Shown: in pieces, positions 45,777-54,811 of the stretch
Numbering within the stretch: the stretch's first letter is position 1
Layout: each line of letters begins with the position of its first letter
Source: Gillisia hiemivivida
Lineage (GTDB): Bacteria; Bacteroidota; Bacteroidia; Flavobacteriales; Flavobacteriaceae
DNA length: 64,000 nucleotides
Direction: 5' to 3'
Assembly (NCBI RefSeq): GCF_007997295.1
Contig: NZ_VORY01000017.1
Span: 1-64,000 of the forward strand
Position numbers and translations under genes: made by a program
The notes under the pieces: model-generated
Seen by the model: only the letters and a program-made list of their open reading frames with translations
Told to the model about the DNA's origin: nothing
The model's database searches: none

Positions 45777-46850
45777 TTATATTTCGAATCTCTTCTCTAG
45801 CATGAACTGCGAATATATGAGTTCTTTTTTTTCTGGAAGAAAGCCTAGTTCAATATTATGATATTTTATTCTCAATTCCCAATCTGTGGTAGCTAATTGG
45901 TCCCCTATCTTCTTTAAATCCTCATAATTGCCTAGTTGTTCTACGGAATTTAAGATCTCTAATTTTATTATTCTGCTATTACCCTTAAAGTTAGGGATTA
46001 TCAATTCTAGCAGTGCAATATGTTCCAAATTAGTAAGGGAAGAAATTGCCTCGCGCTTTAAAGTGTCGTTTTTAGATTTAAGAAAGGGAATCAATTCTGG
46101 AATGTTTTCGAATTGATTATACCTCGCAATCATTCTAATCGAAAATTCCACCACACTAGTAAGATCATGATATAACCATTGTGAAAAATCTGGCGCGGGA
46201 CCTTTATAAAAATTCTTCAATGCGTTTTCTATATAAATTTGCTGCCATGTGGTTAAAGGCCTCACTGTTTTATCCAGAAACTTTAAAGGTTGTTCTTCTG
46301 CCAGCTTAAGAAAATATAGTTGAGATTGTTGTCTAACCTCATTTCGAGACTCGTTGAGATAAGCTTCAATTCTATGGTTGGGAACTTCAATACAAAGCTC
46401 AGATAATGCGTTTATTGCTCTAGCAGTAGTAAACCAGCGCCCATCCTCTAGATCTAACAAGGTGAATTCTACCAGACCTAATTTATTGAATAATGTTTCT
46501 AAATCTTTTGCAGATTCTCCCTTAAGATTCTCATGAAAATGGAGTATTTCTTTTATAGTAACCTTGATTTCTAAAGAAGTCCTTAAATGATTCTCTTTAA
46601 AATTTTTAATCTCTAATTCCTTATCAAAGTCTTCATCAAACAAATAGGAATTCAAAAAATCTATTAATAATGATTGTTGCTTTCTCTTTTTTTCATTTCT
46701 GTAGATCTTAAAAATCCTAATCCAAATAATAGAAATAAAAAAGATGATGGCTAAAGACAGAAAAAAAAGCGCGAAAACTATATTCAATTTCATAATCCAC
46801 GGCAATGAATCCAGGTCCAAATGAAAATTGAATGTATCAAAATTAACCAT
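45777..46850 (-). CDS. HEAT-repeat membrane-anchored protein
   Basis: A 357-residue protein with one N-terminal membrane helix (about 22-45) and a long helical cytoplasmic region with HEAT-like repeats (about 90-340, e.g. LKREAISSLTNLEHIALLEL). No enzymatic motif. It lies directly against the GT2 gene, so it is probably a scaffold or regulator of the synthase. The response regulators lie just upstream. The partnership is inferred from gene order. Confidence 0.75.
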   Translation of the reverse strand: MVNFDTFNFHLDLDSLPWIMKLNIVFALFFLSLAIIFFISIIWIRIFKIYRNEKKRKQQSLLIDFLNSYLFDEDFDKELEIKNFKENHLRTSLEIKVTIKEILHFHENLKGESAKDLETLFNKLGLVEFTLLDLEDGRWFTTARAINALSELCIEVPNHRIEAYLNESRNEVRQQSQLYFLKLAEEQPLKFLDKTVRPLTTWQQIYIENALKNFYKGPAPDFSQWLYHDLTSVVEFSIRMIARYNQFENIPELIPFLKSKNDTLKREAISSLTNLEHIALLELIIPNFKGNSRIIKLEILNSVEQLGNYEDLKKIGDQLATTDWELRIKYHNIELGFLPEKKELIYSQFMLEKRFEI

Positions 46851-46917
46851 AAAAAAGTGATTGATTATAAGTAGGGTAATCTAAAAAAAACATCAATTAA
46901 TAGTTCTTAGTAAGCTC

Positions 46918-47280
46918 TTAATTTTTATTCAATAAACGTCTTACTCTCAAAGATAACTCATTTGGGCTAAAAGGTTTTGTTATAAAATCGTCTACTCCCA
47001 TATTGAAAGCATCCATGATTATATTTTCCTGGGTTGAAGTAGATAATACGATTATAGGGGTGTTGGGAGTGTTTTTCTTGATGTAACTTATTAATTCATT
47101 TCCAGTTACAAATGGCAACATAAGATCTGTCAATATCAAATCGAATTCATTATCTTTTAATAACTTCATCGCTTCTCTACCATCGTGTGCTACCATCACA
47201 TTATTGCCATCTTTAGTAAGTTTAAACTCTAAAGATTTAATTACCATTGGGTTATCTTCTATCACCAAAATTTTCTTCAT
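46918..47280 (-). CDS. Single-domain response regulator
   Basis: A 120-residue receiver protein with phosphoacceptor D52 (LILTDLMLP), acidic pocket ED at 8-9 and the conserved Lys in FITKPFSP. There is no output domain, so it must act by protein contact, perhaps on the HEAT/GT2 pair. It overlaps the receiver-HPt gene by one base and lies 67 bases before the HEAT gene. Confidence 0.9.
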   Translation of the reverse strand: MKKILVIEDNPMVIKSLEFKLTKDGNNVMVAHDGREAMKLLKDNEFDLILTDLMLPFVTGNELISYIKKNTPNTPIIVLSTSTQENIIMDAFNMGVDDFITKPFSPNELSLRVRRLLNKN

Positions 47281-48035
47281 TATCTCAAGTTTAATTCGGG
47301 AAAGTCGCTGATTAATTGCTTATTGATGTTTGCAAATTCTAAATTGAGCTCTTCTATAAGTTTAGGTACATCCTTTTCATCAACTGCAGAATCTAATAAG
47401 CGGCAAATTCCTTTACCTTTCTCATTCTCGATCATATCAAAGGATGGTTTTATTCCATGTGCTATTTCCCGTATTCTAAGATAATCTTTTTGAGTTAAAC
47501 CTTCATTTAAATTTTTTAATTCAGTATTTACTGAGGCACTAAAAACCTTTAATAATTCCATTATAAACTCTTCATCTCCCCCAGAGAGGTCATTTAAATA
47601 ATTTAAAGAATAATAATCGTTTTTCTCTGGAGCTATTTCTATAGATTTCTCTAAAGTTTTCGTGATCTGTAAGATTGTAGTGGCAGCTACAAAAGGTTTC
47701 TTAATGATCCCTTCTGCATATGCTAAGACTCTTCTTTCTTGAACAATAGGAATTTCACCAGTGGTTATTATAACAGGTAAGGCTAGGCCTAGTTCTTTTT
47801 TAATATAATCTGCTATTTGATAACCACTAATTGGAGTAGAATTTTCTTCTATTATCAGAAGATCTGCAGTACTGTTATCATTTAGCCATAGAATTACTTC
47901 TAATCCATCTTCGCAAATAACGACTCGCCATTCTTGCTCAAGAGAGATTTGAATAAAATTTTCTCGTTCTAATAAATTGCTTTCTACTAATATAACAGTT
48001 GCATACTCCCTTTGGGAGGATTGTAGGTTTTTCAT
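47280..48035 (-). CDS. Degenerate receiver-HPt protein
   Basis: A 251-residue protein. The N-terminal receiver (about 12-125) has lost its phosphoacceptor: the aligned position is E63 in LLIIEENSTPISG. The Lys in IIKKPFVAA is kept. The C-terminal half (about 140-245) is an HPt helix bundle with H193 in EIAHGIKPSFDM. It may act as a phosphate shuttle with a fixed-state pseudo-receiver. It starts 41 bases after the HPt gene and its stop overlaps the response regulator start. Confidence 0.8.
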   Translation of the reverse strand: MKNLQSSQREYATVILVESNLLERENFIQISLEQEWRVVICEDGLEVILWLNDNSTADLLIIEENSTPISGYQIADYIKKELGLALPVIITTGEIPIVQERRVLAYAEGIIKKPFVAATTILQITKTLEKSIEIAPEKNDYYSLNYLNDLSGGDEEFIMELLKVFSASVNTELKNLNEGLTQKDYLRIREIAHGIKPSFDMIENEKGKGICRLLDSAVDEKDVPKLIEELNLEFANINKQLISDFPELNLR

Positions 48036-48076
48036 AGGGCGGGCGATTTGGGGCTTAAATTACCTTGTCCAGATTT

Positions 48077-48469
48077 TTAAATTAATTCTAATACTATCTG
48101 TATTTCTTTTTTAATATCATTATTTCGGGATAAAAGTACAGATTTATCATGAGTATCTATGTGCTCAAGGCTTAAAGATAAGTCTTTTAACACATAAAAG
48201 CAGCAATTTAACGAAGACCCCTTAAGGGCGTGTGCTACTTTTCTTACATCTTCTATTTCTTCAGCTTCAATTGCTAAATCCAATTTATTTTGAATATCTA
48301 TTAAATTAGCTTTCACCATTTCCATTAATTCAGCATAAGCTTCCTCATCACCTTCAAGTTTATCCATTAACTCTTGTTTGTCAAAATGAAGACTATTGGT
48401 AGCGATGGGAGCTGTTTCAATTTCTTTTTTTTTTAGATGATGAAATAAGATATTTTCTAAGAATATCAC
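48077..48469 (-). CDS. HPt domain, probably the C-terminal part of the hybrid kinase
   Basis: A 130-residue frame with an HPt domain starting near residue 27 (FDKQELMDKLEGDEEAYAEL). The active His is H80 in KVAHALKGSSLN. Its first 18 codons overlap the end of the kinase gene in another frame. A run of ten As (minus strand, 48425-48434) lies in the overlap. Losing one A from the message would join the kinase SSSKKK directly to EIETAPIATN and the HPt domain. So it may be translated separately from the ATG at 48469 or as a slippage fusion. Confidence 0.8.
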   Translation of the reverse strand: MIFLENILFHHLKKKEIETAPIATNSLHFDKQELMDKLEGDEEAYAELMEMVKANLIDIQNKLDLAIEAEEIEDVRKVAHALKGSSLNCCFYVLKDLSLSLEHIDTHDKSVLLSRNNDIKKEIQIVLELI

Positions 48470-51400
48470 TTATAGTATTAAACACAACTGGCTTAGTAAC
48501 ATAATCATCCATCCCAAATTCCTGACAACGCTCTTTTTCTCCTTTAACTGTCCTAGCCGTTAAGGCAATAATTGGCAAATGCTGCCCTTCCTTTTCTAAT
48601 TCTCGAATTTCTGCTGTTGCTTCAAAACCACTTAAAATTGGCATTTGAACATCCATAAAAATAAGATCTATTTTTTCCGACTTAAACATATCTACTGCTT
48701 CTTGACCATCATTTGCTTCTAAAATATTACAATTTGGCAGCGCTTTTTTAATGATCGTTTTAGCAAGAAATTTATTTACAGGATTATCTTCTGCAATAAG
48801 AATATTAAAAACAATGTCAGTTTCTTCAATTCTATGTACTACATCATTAAAAGTGGTTTCATTTTGAGGAGCCTTAATGTTTTTCAACATATTAAATAAT
48901 TGATCTATTTGAATAGGCTTGGTGATATTGAACTGAACTTTTAGGTCACGACAAGCTTGATGGATCTTTTCGTCATCTGCAGAACTATGTAAAAGGATGA
49001 GAGGTAGATCTTCTGAAGAAAAATTTAATTTTTTTCTTATATGCCCAATCAATTCTAAACCATTCATATATGGCATATTAAAGTCTACAATGGCTAGATC
49101 AAAATCATTAGTATTCTCTAAGGCTTGAAGTGCTTCAATACCATTGGCCACCAAATGAGATTCTATATTCCCTATAGCAAGCATTTCTTTGAGAATCACC
49201 CTATTATTTAGATTATCGTCTATTACAAGTACTTTATTTATTTTTTTAGAATTTTCTTGCAGCGAGTTATCTCCTTCTTCTGTTTTAAATTTAATTTGAA
49301 ACGAAAATTCACTTCCAACCTCTAATTCACTGCTCAATTCCAGTTTACTATCCATTAGTCCAAGCAGTTTATTACTAATAGTGAGGCCTAAACCTGTTCC
49401 TCCATATTTTCTAGTAGTAGATGAATCTTCTTGATCAAAGGCGTTGAAGATCTTTTTTAGATTATTTGGAGCAATCCCGATACCTGTATCACGGATAATA
49501 AAAGTATAGATCATTTCATCTTCACTTCCTGTAACGGGCACAGCATCAATCTTAAGTTCTACTTCCCCTTTTTCGGTGAATTTTACGGCATTTCCTAAAA
49601 GGTTGGTAATTACCTGTCTTATTCTTACCCCATCAGTATAAATAAATCTATTGATATCTGAAGAAATATTTAGAAGTACCTCCAGATCTTTTTCGTGAGC
49701 CTGATGTTTTATAATGTCTATTGTTTGACCACAAAGATCTAATAGATCGGTTTTTTCAATACTAATTTCTAATTTACCAGCTTCAATTTTAGAAAAATCC
49801 AAAATATCATTTATTAGATCCAGTAAAGAATTAGCTGAATTATAAACAGTACTCATGTATTGTTTTTGACTAGGATTGAGTTCGGTTTTCATTAACAGGT
49901 CTGTAAATCCTATTACACCATTTAATGGAGTTCTAATTTCGTGGCTCATATTGGCCAAAAACTCAGATTTGGATTTGTTCGCCATCTCTGCTTTCAACTT
50001 TGCATCGACTAACGAATTCTCCATTTTCTTTCTTTGGGTAATATCTTGGATCGTAGAAAGGATGATTTTCTTTCCAGCAGCATCCTTCAATTTCACGCCA
50101 GAAATTAAAACAGGGAACGAAGCACCTCCTTTTTTAAGAAATACAGTTTCGCAGGCTTCTTTAGTTCCCTCCTTTAGAAATTTTTCTAGTTTTTCTTGAT
50201 TTTTCGTAAAACTCTCTTGTGCAACTAAATCCTTGAAATTATGAGATGTAAATTCCTCAAGGTCATATCCAACAGATTTTAAAAGTGCCTTATTAGCATT
50301 CAAGAATTTTCCAGAATCTACTTCAATGACTCCAATTCCAATAGGAGAAAGTTCGTATAAGGATCTAAATCTAGCTTCATTTTCAAGGATCAGTGCTTCG
50401 GCTAATTTTCGTTCGGTAATATCGCTTTGGGTTCCAGTCATTCTATGTGGATTACCAGAAGCGTCCCGCTCTATTATCTTTCCTCTATCTAAGATCCACT
50501 TGTAGGATCCATTTTTACAACGAACTCTTTTTTCTATATTATATTCTTTTGCTCTACCTTCAAAATAGTCCTTCAATGCCAAATCTGAGCCTTCTCTATC
50601 ATCTGGATGAATTCTATTATCCCATTCGTTAATATCTGTTAAAGATTCTTCGGTGTTAAAGCCTAACATAATTTTTGCCTGATCAGACATATATTGTTTC
50701 CCCTCTGGAATATCCCAGTCCCAAAATCCATCTCCAGATCCTTCTAAGGCGAAATGCAATCGTTGTTCACTTTCCTTTAGATCGTCTTCTATATTTTTAA
50801 CCAAAGAGATATCTGTAGCAATACCTAAAAAACCAATAAGCTCTCCTGAATTATCTTTTACAGCTGTTGTAACCAGCTGTACTGGGAACTTACTCCCATC
50901 CTTCCTTATATAGGTCCATTCATGAGAATCAAATTTGTCATGTTTGGCATTAAAAGTAAGTACCTCGAAACCATTTAAACCTTCTTTTTTCTCCAAAGCA
51001 AGATCCCCGGCCCTCTTAGATAATTCTTTATCATCATGAAAAAATAACACCTCTTTCTTATCTACCACCTCATTTGAGGAATAGCCCAATAAATTCTCTG
51101 CCCCTTTATTAAATTTTTTGATGATCCCATTTAGATCTGTTTCAATTATAGAAACCTGTGTAGTGGCATCCATTAATGTTTCTAGATCATTTAAACTGGT
51201 TTTTAAATCTTCCTTAACTTTAACACTATCTGTAATATCATTTATCTGGGCAATAAAATATAGCGGAGCTCCATCTTGATCTCGCAGCAAGGAAACACTA
51301 ATTAAACCATAAACAATATTTCCATTCTTATGGATATATCTCTTTTCAGTCTTATAAGTTTTAATTTTATCTGAGAACAATTGCTGAAGGCTTTGTAAAT

Positions 51401-52808
51401 CTAGATTTTTTTCTTCAGGATGAGTGAATTCAGTAAAACCCTTCTTAAGAAATTCTTTTTGGGTATATCCTAGCAATTTTGAAAGTATCTTGTTTACTTT
51501 AAGCCATTTCCCATCCAAAGATATCATCGCCATTCCATTAGGAGAAAATTCGAATGCACTTTTAAACTGCAATGCATTTTCTGAAGCTTGTTTCTCCAAT
51601 AATTTTCGAGAGGTAATATCCTCTACTTGAGTTACAATAAGGTCTGTGCTTTCAGAATTTGTTCGAATAATTGAAGTGTTTACATCACACCAGAGAATTT
51701 CCTTGCTTTTGTTATAAAATCTTAATTCTAGTTTATAATTATCTATTTCTCCAGTTAACAACTTTTCTCTGTAGGAATTTCCTAACTCCAGATCATCTGG
51801 ATGAATATGTTGCCTAAATGTTAATTTTGAAATTGCCTCAGCATCAGATTTTTCGAATCCGAAAATCTTATAGGATGCCGGATTAGCCATTAGAATCTTG
51901 TTTTTCGTGTTTACCAAAATTATCCCAATAGGAGAACTCTGGAATACTTGCGCAAACCTATCTTTGTTTATTTGAAATTCTATCTCTCGCTTTCTATCCT
52001 TATCTATATCTTGAAAAGCGCCGTAAATCCTTATACACTTACCATTTTTCATTTCGGGCTTTCCAAAAGCCCTCACCCAAATCTCATTTCCTTTTGCTGT
52101 GACCACTTCCAATTCTGTATCAAATGGAATTCCCTCGGTTACCGCCGTGTTAAATAATTCAGTAATAAGATCTCTACTCTTACCTTCTTTATAAAAATTG
52201 ATCCCAGTTTCTAAGTTCGGTTTGAAATCTTCAGGAACTTCATGAATATCTTTAGTAACCTTTGTCCAGATCATAGTCTCTTTTTCAAGATCCATTTCCC
52301 AACCTCCAGTTCTGGTAAGTTCATTTACTTCTTCAAAAATTTCCGTGAGTTTAATTAAATAATTATTTTCATCTAAATAGAGTTTGTTTTTTTCATTCTC
52401 TTTGGTAACATCTGTAAAAATTATTAAGATCTTAGGTGTAGCATCATTATCTACATTAATAAGCTTCGATCTTCCCTCTAAAAGAACAGTTTGCTGATCC
52501 TTCTTTTTGAATCTAAAGGATGATTCAAAATTGATATTAGAATTTGTGTTTTCCTTTAAAAGATGGAAAGTATTTATTGCTTCTGTATCTGCTGTTACCT
52601 CTTCTAACTCCTGAAAACTGCTTTTTTCAGCATGCTTATAACCCAGAGATTTCCAAAAAGAATCGCTTATCCATAAATTTTTGGGGTCGTCTATACTTCC
52701 ATACCAAATACCATTAACGACATTTTCACTAATCCATTGAAATATCGTGGGATCGTTCTTGAGAAGATCGTAAAATTCTAATTGAAAATTCGGATGGGGT
52801 ATCTGCAT
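48417..52808 (-). CDS. Multi-PAS hybrid sensor histidine kinase
   Basis: A 1463-residue cytoplasmic hybrid kinase without membrane helices. About seven PAS/PAC modules (roughly 20-140, 160-275, 280-400, 410-530, 540-660, 680-800 and 810-920) precede HisKA, with H956 in NMSHEIRTPLNG. The ATPase domain (about 1050-1170, GTGLGL) follows, then two receivers with D1242 (IVDFNMP) and D1386 (FMDVQMP). The protein ends in SSSKKKRN right at an A10 run that overlaps the HPt gene. It heads the leftward phosphorelay/synthase cluster and may sense redox or light-type signals through PAS. Confidence 0.93.
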   Translation of the reverse strand: MQIPHPNFQLEFYDLLKNDPTIFQWISENVVNGIWYGSIDDPKNLWISDSFWKSLGYKHAEKSSFQELEEVTADTEAINTFHLLKENTNSNINFESSFRFKKKDQQTVLLEGRSKLINVDNDATPKILIIFTDVTKENEKNKLYLDENNYLIKLTEIFEEVNELTRTGGWEMDLEKETMIWTKVTKDIHEVPEDFKPNLETGINFYKEGKSRDLITELFNTAVTEGIPFDTELEVVTAKGNEIWVRAFGKPEMKNGKCIRIYGAFQDIDKDRKREIEFQINKDRFAQVFQSSPIGIILVNTKNKILMANPASYKIFGFEKSDAEAISKLTFRQHIHPDDLELGNSYREKLLTGEIDNYKLELRFYNKSKEILWCDVNTSIIRTNSESTDLIVTQVEDITSRKLLEKQASENALQFKSAFEFSPNGMAMISLDGKWLKVNKILSKLLGYTQKEFLKKGFTEFTHPEEKNLDLQSLQQLFSDKIKTYKTEKRYIHKNGNIVYGLISVSLLRDQDGAPLYFIAQINDITDSVKVKEDLKTSLNDLETLMDATTQVSIIETDLNGIIKKFNKGAENLLGYSSNEVVDKKEVLFFHDDKELSKRAGDLALEKKEGLNGFEVLTFNAKHDKFDSHEWTYIRKDGSKFPVQLVTTAVKDNSGELIGFLGIATDISLVKNIEDDLKESEQRLHFALEGSGDGFWDWDIPEGKQYMSDQAKIMLGFNTEESLTDINEWDNRIHPDDREGSDLALKDYFEGRAKEYNIEKRVRCKNGSYKWILDRGKIIERDASGNPHRMTGTQSDITERKLAEALILENEARFRSLYELSPIGIGVIEVDSGKFLNANKALLKSVGYDLEEFTSHNFKDLVAQESFTKNQEKLEKFLKEGTKEACETVFLKKGGASFPVLISGVKLKDAAGKKIILSTIQDITQRKKMENSLVDAKLKAEMANKSKSEFLANMSHEIRTPLNGVIGFTDLLMKTELNPSQKQYMSTVYNSANSLLDLINDILDFSKIEAGKLEISIEKTDLLDLCGQTIDIIKHQAHEKDLEVLLNISSDINRFIYTDGVRIRQVITNLLGNAVKFTEKGEVELKIDAVPVTGSEDEMIYTFIIRDTGIGIAPNNLKKIFNAFDQEDSSTTRKYGGTGLGLTISNKLLGLMDSKLELSSELEVGSEFSFQIKFKTEEGDNSLQENSKKINKVLVIDDNLNNRVILKEMLAIGNIESHLVANGIEALQALENTNDFDLAIVDFNMPYMNGLELIGHIRKKLNFSSEDLPLILLHSSADDEKIHQACRDLKVQFNITKPIQIDQLFNMLKNIKAPQNETTFNDVVHRIEETDIVFNILIAEDNPVNKFLAKTIIKKALPNCNILEANDGQEAVDMFKSEKIDLIFMDVQMPILSGFEATAEIRELEKEGQHLPIIALTARTVKGEKERCQEFGMDDYVTKPVVFNTISDILRKYLISSSKKKRN

Positions 52809-52939
52809 TAGGGTTGTATTATAAGCTTATTTATAAATTTTTAAAGGTCCGAAAAAAAGTATTAACCTTCAAGGGTCGATCATTTCAAACTTTTATGTTC
52901 ATACTTTTTCAAAGGAACAATTGAAAAATAAAATTGACC

Positions 52940-53052
52940 AATCAAGAACCTTGGGGCAAGCCCACGAGATATGTCCCGATGATTCGGGAGGAAAACCCTT
53001 TCAAAAGTTCGAGGCAAGCCTCGGGGAATTAAACCCTCAATGAGGGATAAAA
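52940..53052 (+). repeat. Dispersed hairpin repeat, copy C
   Basis: A 113-base copy lacking the variable GCCCG..CGGGC arm: GAGGCAAGCCTC closes directly. The core is TCCCGA-TGAT-TCGGGA. It has more substitutions than other copies (CTTGG for CTCGG, CCCTTTC for TACTTTT). Confidence 0.88.
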
Positions 53053-53133
53053 TCGGTTTCAAGGGAGAAATCAATATAGCAAAAAAATACAAACCTTTAC
53101 TACCTCATTAAAATTCGTTTCTAAGAAAATAGA

Positions 53134-53141
53134 TATCTTTG
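53134..53141 (+). promoter_or_regulatory. -7 promoter box for the membrane-protein pair
   Basis: TATCTTTG fits TAnnTTTG and is 42 bases before the start at 53184. Confidence 0.5.
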
Positions 53142-53183
53142 TTTTAATGAGATATTCCAGGAAATCCAAGAGTTGTAATTAAT

Positions 53184-53741
53184 ATGATAAAATTATATAG
53201 AAGGACCTCTAGGCTTATTCTGGTACTATTACAAATTGCATTTGTTACCGCTATTTTTTATGATGTTCTAAATGAATTTTCAGTATTAGTATTTATTGGA
53301 GTTATTGGTTTTCTTGCCTTATTTAGTTTGGTTAAAATGGCTCATGAATCTCATGAAAAACCTACAAAAAGTTACATCCTAATCTTATTTGTAACACTAG
53401 GAGCCCTATTTACCTTTATAATAAATTTGAAATTTGAAACTGGACCTGTTATCGCGGCTGCATTTATAGGAACTCTTGCCACCTTGACACCAACTTTTTT
53501 CAGAAACAAAGAAAATAAAATAATCAAAGAGATCCCACCTGCAGTTTATTGTGGGACATTTGTAGGGATGACCTCTGCAGGTATTGGTGCTGCATATTGG
53601 TTTATAATTCTATCCGGCTTTATTGCGGGAATTTTATACGTGCTTGCAACAAATACTTTTGTTGGGGTTGGAGGTAAATTAGGAACTATCGCATTTGGAG
53701 GCGTTGCATCTGTCTTTCTATTAAGTCTAATAATACGCTAA
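53184..53741 (+). CDS. Hypothetical membrane protein (paralogue 1)
   Basis: A 185-residue integral membrane protein with about six helices. The C-terminal half (GTFVGMTS to the GGKLGTIAFG block) is similar to the C-terminal half of the next gene (GASFVGMVS, GGALGTTAS), which shows duplication. There are no catalytic motifs, and the family is unknown to me. Two bases separate it from its partner, so the products probably form one complex, perhaps a channel or transporter. Confidence 0.78.
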   Translation: MIKLYRRTSRLILVLLQIAFVTAIFYDVLNEFSVLVFIGVIGFLALFSLVKMAHESHEKPTKSYILILFVTLGALFTFIINLKFETGPVIAAAFIGTLATLTPTFFRNKENKIIKEIPPAVYCGTFVGMTSAGIGAAYWFIILSGFIAGILYVLATNTFVGVGGKLGTIAFGGVASVFLLSLIIR

Positions 53742-53743
53742 TA

Positions 53744-54154
53744 ATGGAAACTGCAATAATCTTAATAACATCTATACTCGGAGTTGTTTTGACCTTTTAT
53801 GTTAGCACTAAAATGGAGCATGGAGAGGTGAGAGCTTCTGCAGGTCTATCCTTAACAGTAGGCATATTCTTTTATTTATTTCCAGCAATACTTTCTCCTT
53901 ATCTCATTCACAATATACCATTGGCCTTTATGGGAGCATCATTTGTTGGTATGGTTTCAGAAAAAATAATTCATAATTATTGGGTACTTGCTCTTGCAGG
54001 AATTATGTATTCTATTCTATATTTAAATACAGGAAGTTATTTTGAAGGATTTGGGGGAGCTTTAGGAACTACCGCTTCCATTAGCGTAATTGTAATAATG
54101 GGAATTGGCCTTCTTCAGAAAAGATTCAAAAAAATTATAGGGGCAAGTAAGTGA
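53744..54154 (+). CDS. Hypothetical membrane protein (paralogue 2)
   Basis: A 136-residue membrane protein with about four or five helices, shorter than its upstream paralogue because it lacks the first two helices. The shared motif is a FVGM segment followed by GILY/SILY and a glycine-rich FEGFGGALGT. It ends in a basic tail (QKRFKKIIGASK). It probably acts with the product of 53184-53741; function unknown. Confidence 0.75.
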   Translation: METAIILITSILGVVLTFYVSTKMEHGEVRASAGLSLTVGIFFYLFPAILSPYLIHNIPLAFMGASFVGMVSEKIIHNYWVLALAGIMYSILYLNTGSYFEGFGGALGTTASISVIVIMGIGLLQKRFKKIIGASK

Positions 54155-54172
54155 TATTTAAAAAAGTTAGTA

Positions 54173-54801
54173 ATGAGTATTGAAAAAGCATATGATTTAT
54201 GGTCTTACAGTTATGATGACATGCAAAATAAAACTCGGGATCTTGAAAAATTAGTAGGAAAAGAAATGTTTGAGGACACCTATTATGAAAACAATTTAGA
54301 ATTAGGTTGTGGTACCGGTAAGAATACCCAGTGGTTAATTGAAAAGTGTAATTCTCTGATCGCTTTAGATTTTTCTGAAGAAATGATGAATATAGCAAAG
54401 CAAAAACAACTCATGATAAAGTAACTTTTAAACAACAAGACCTCACACAAGATTGGAGACAAGTTGCCAACAGTTTCGATCTAATAACTTGTAGTTTGGT
54501 TTTGGAACATATAGAAGATCTTAATGCTATTTTTGAAAAAGCTTCTAAAGTTTTAAAAAAGGAGGGACAGTTTTATATTTGTGAACTTCATCCCTTTAAA
54601 CAATATTCTGGAAATAAGGCTAGTTTTAATGATGGCAATGCTAAACAGGACTTAGAAGTATATACGCATCATATCACCGATTATACTGGTGCTGCCTTTA
54701 AAAATGGTTTTAAGCTGTTGCATTTAAAGGAAGATTTTGATGAAGATAATAAAGAAGGTATTCCTAGATTGGTGAATTTTGTATTCAAAAAAAATATCTG
54801 A
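54173..54801 (+). pseudogene. Class I SAM-dependent methyltransferase, frameshifted
   Basis: The first part (54173-54424) gives motif I LELGCGTGKNTQWL and ALDFSEEM, then stops. The second part, in the next frame (about 54400-54801), continues KTTHDKVTFKQQDLTQDW, SLVLEHIEDL and a normal C-terminus NFVFKKNI. Together they make a standard 209-residue methyltransferase. One base appears to be missing near 54396-54400. This is either a real inactivating mutation or a sequence error. The substrate is unknown. Confidence 0.85.
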
Positions 54802-54811
54802 ATAGAGAAAT

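Larger units (their letters stand above)
52809..53183. other. Divergent intergenic region with repeat copy C
   Basis: Between the leftward kinase and the rightward membrane-protein pair. Repeat copy C fills 52940-53052, and a plus-strand promoter box is at 53134. No gene. Confidence 0.65.

Noticed and set aside
49876-50199. 107-codon ORF on the plus strand
   Set aside because: Opposite the hybrid kinase coding region; a shadow of its codon bias.
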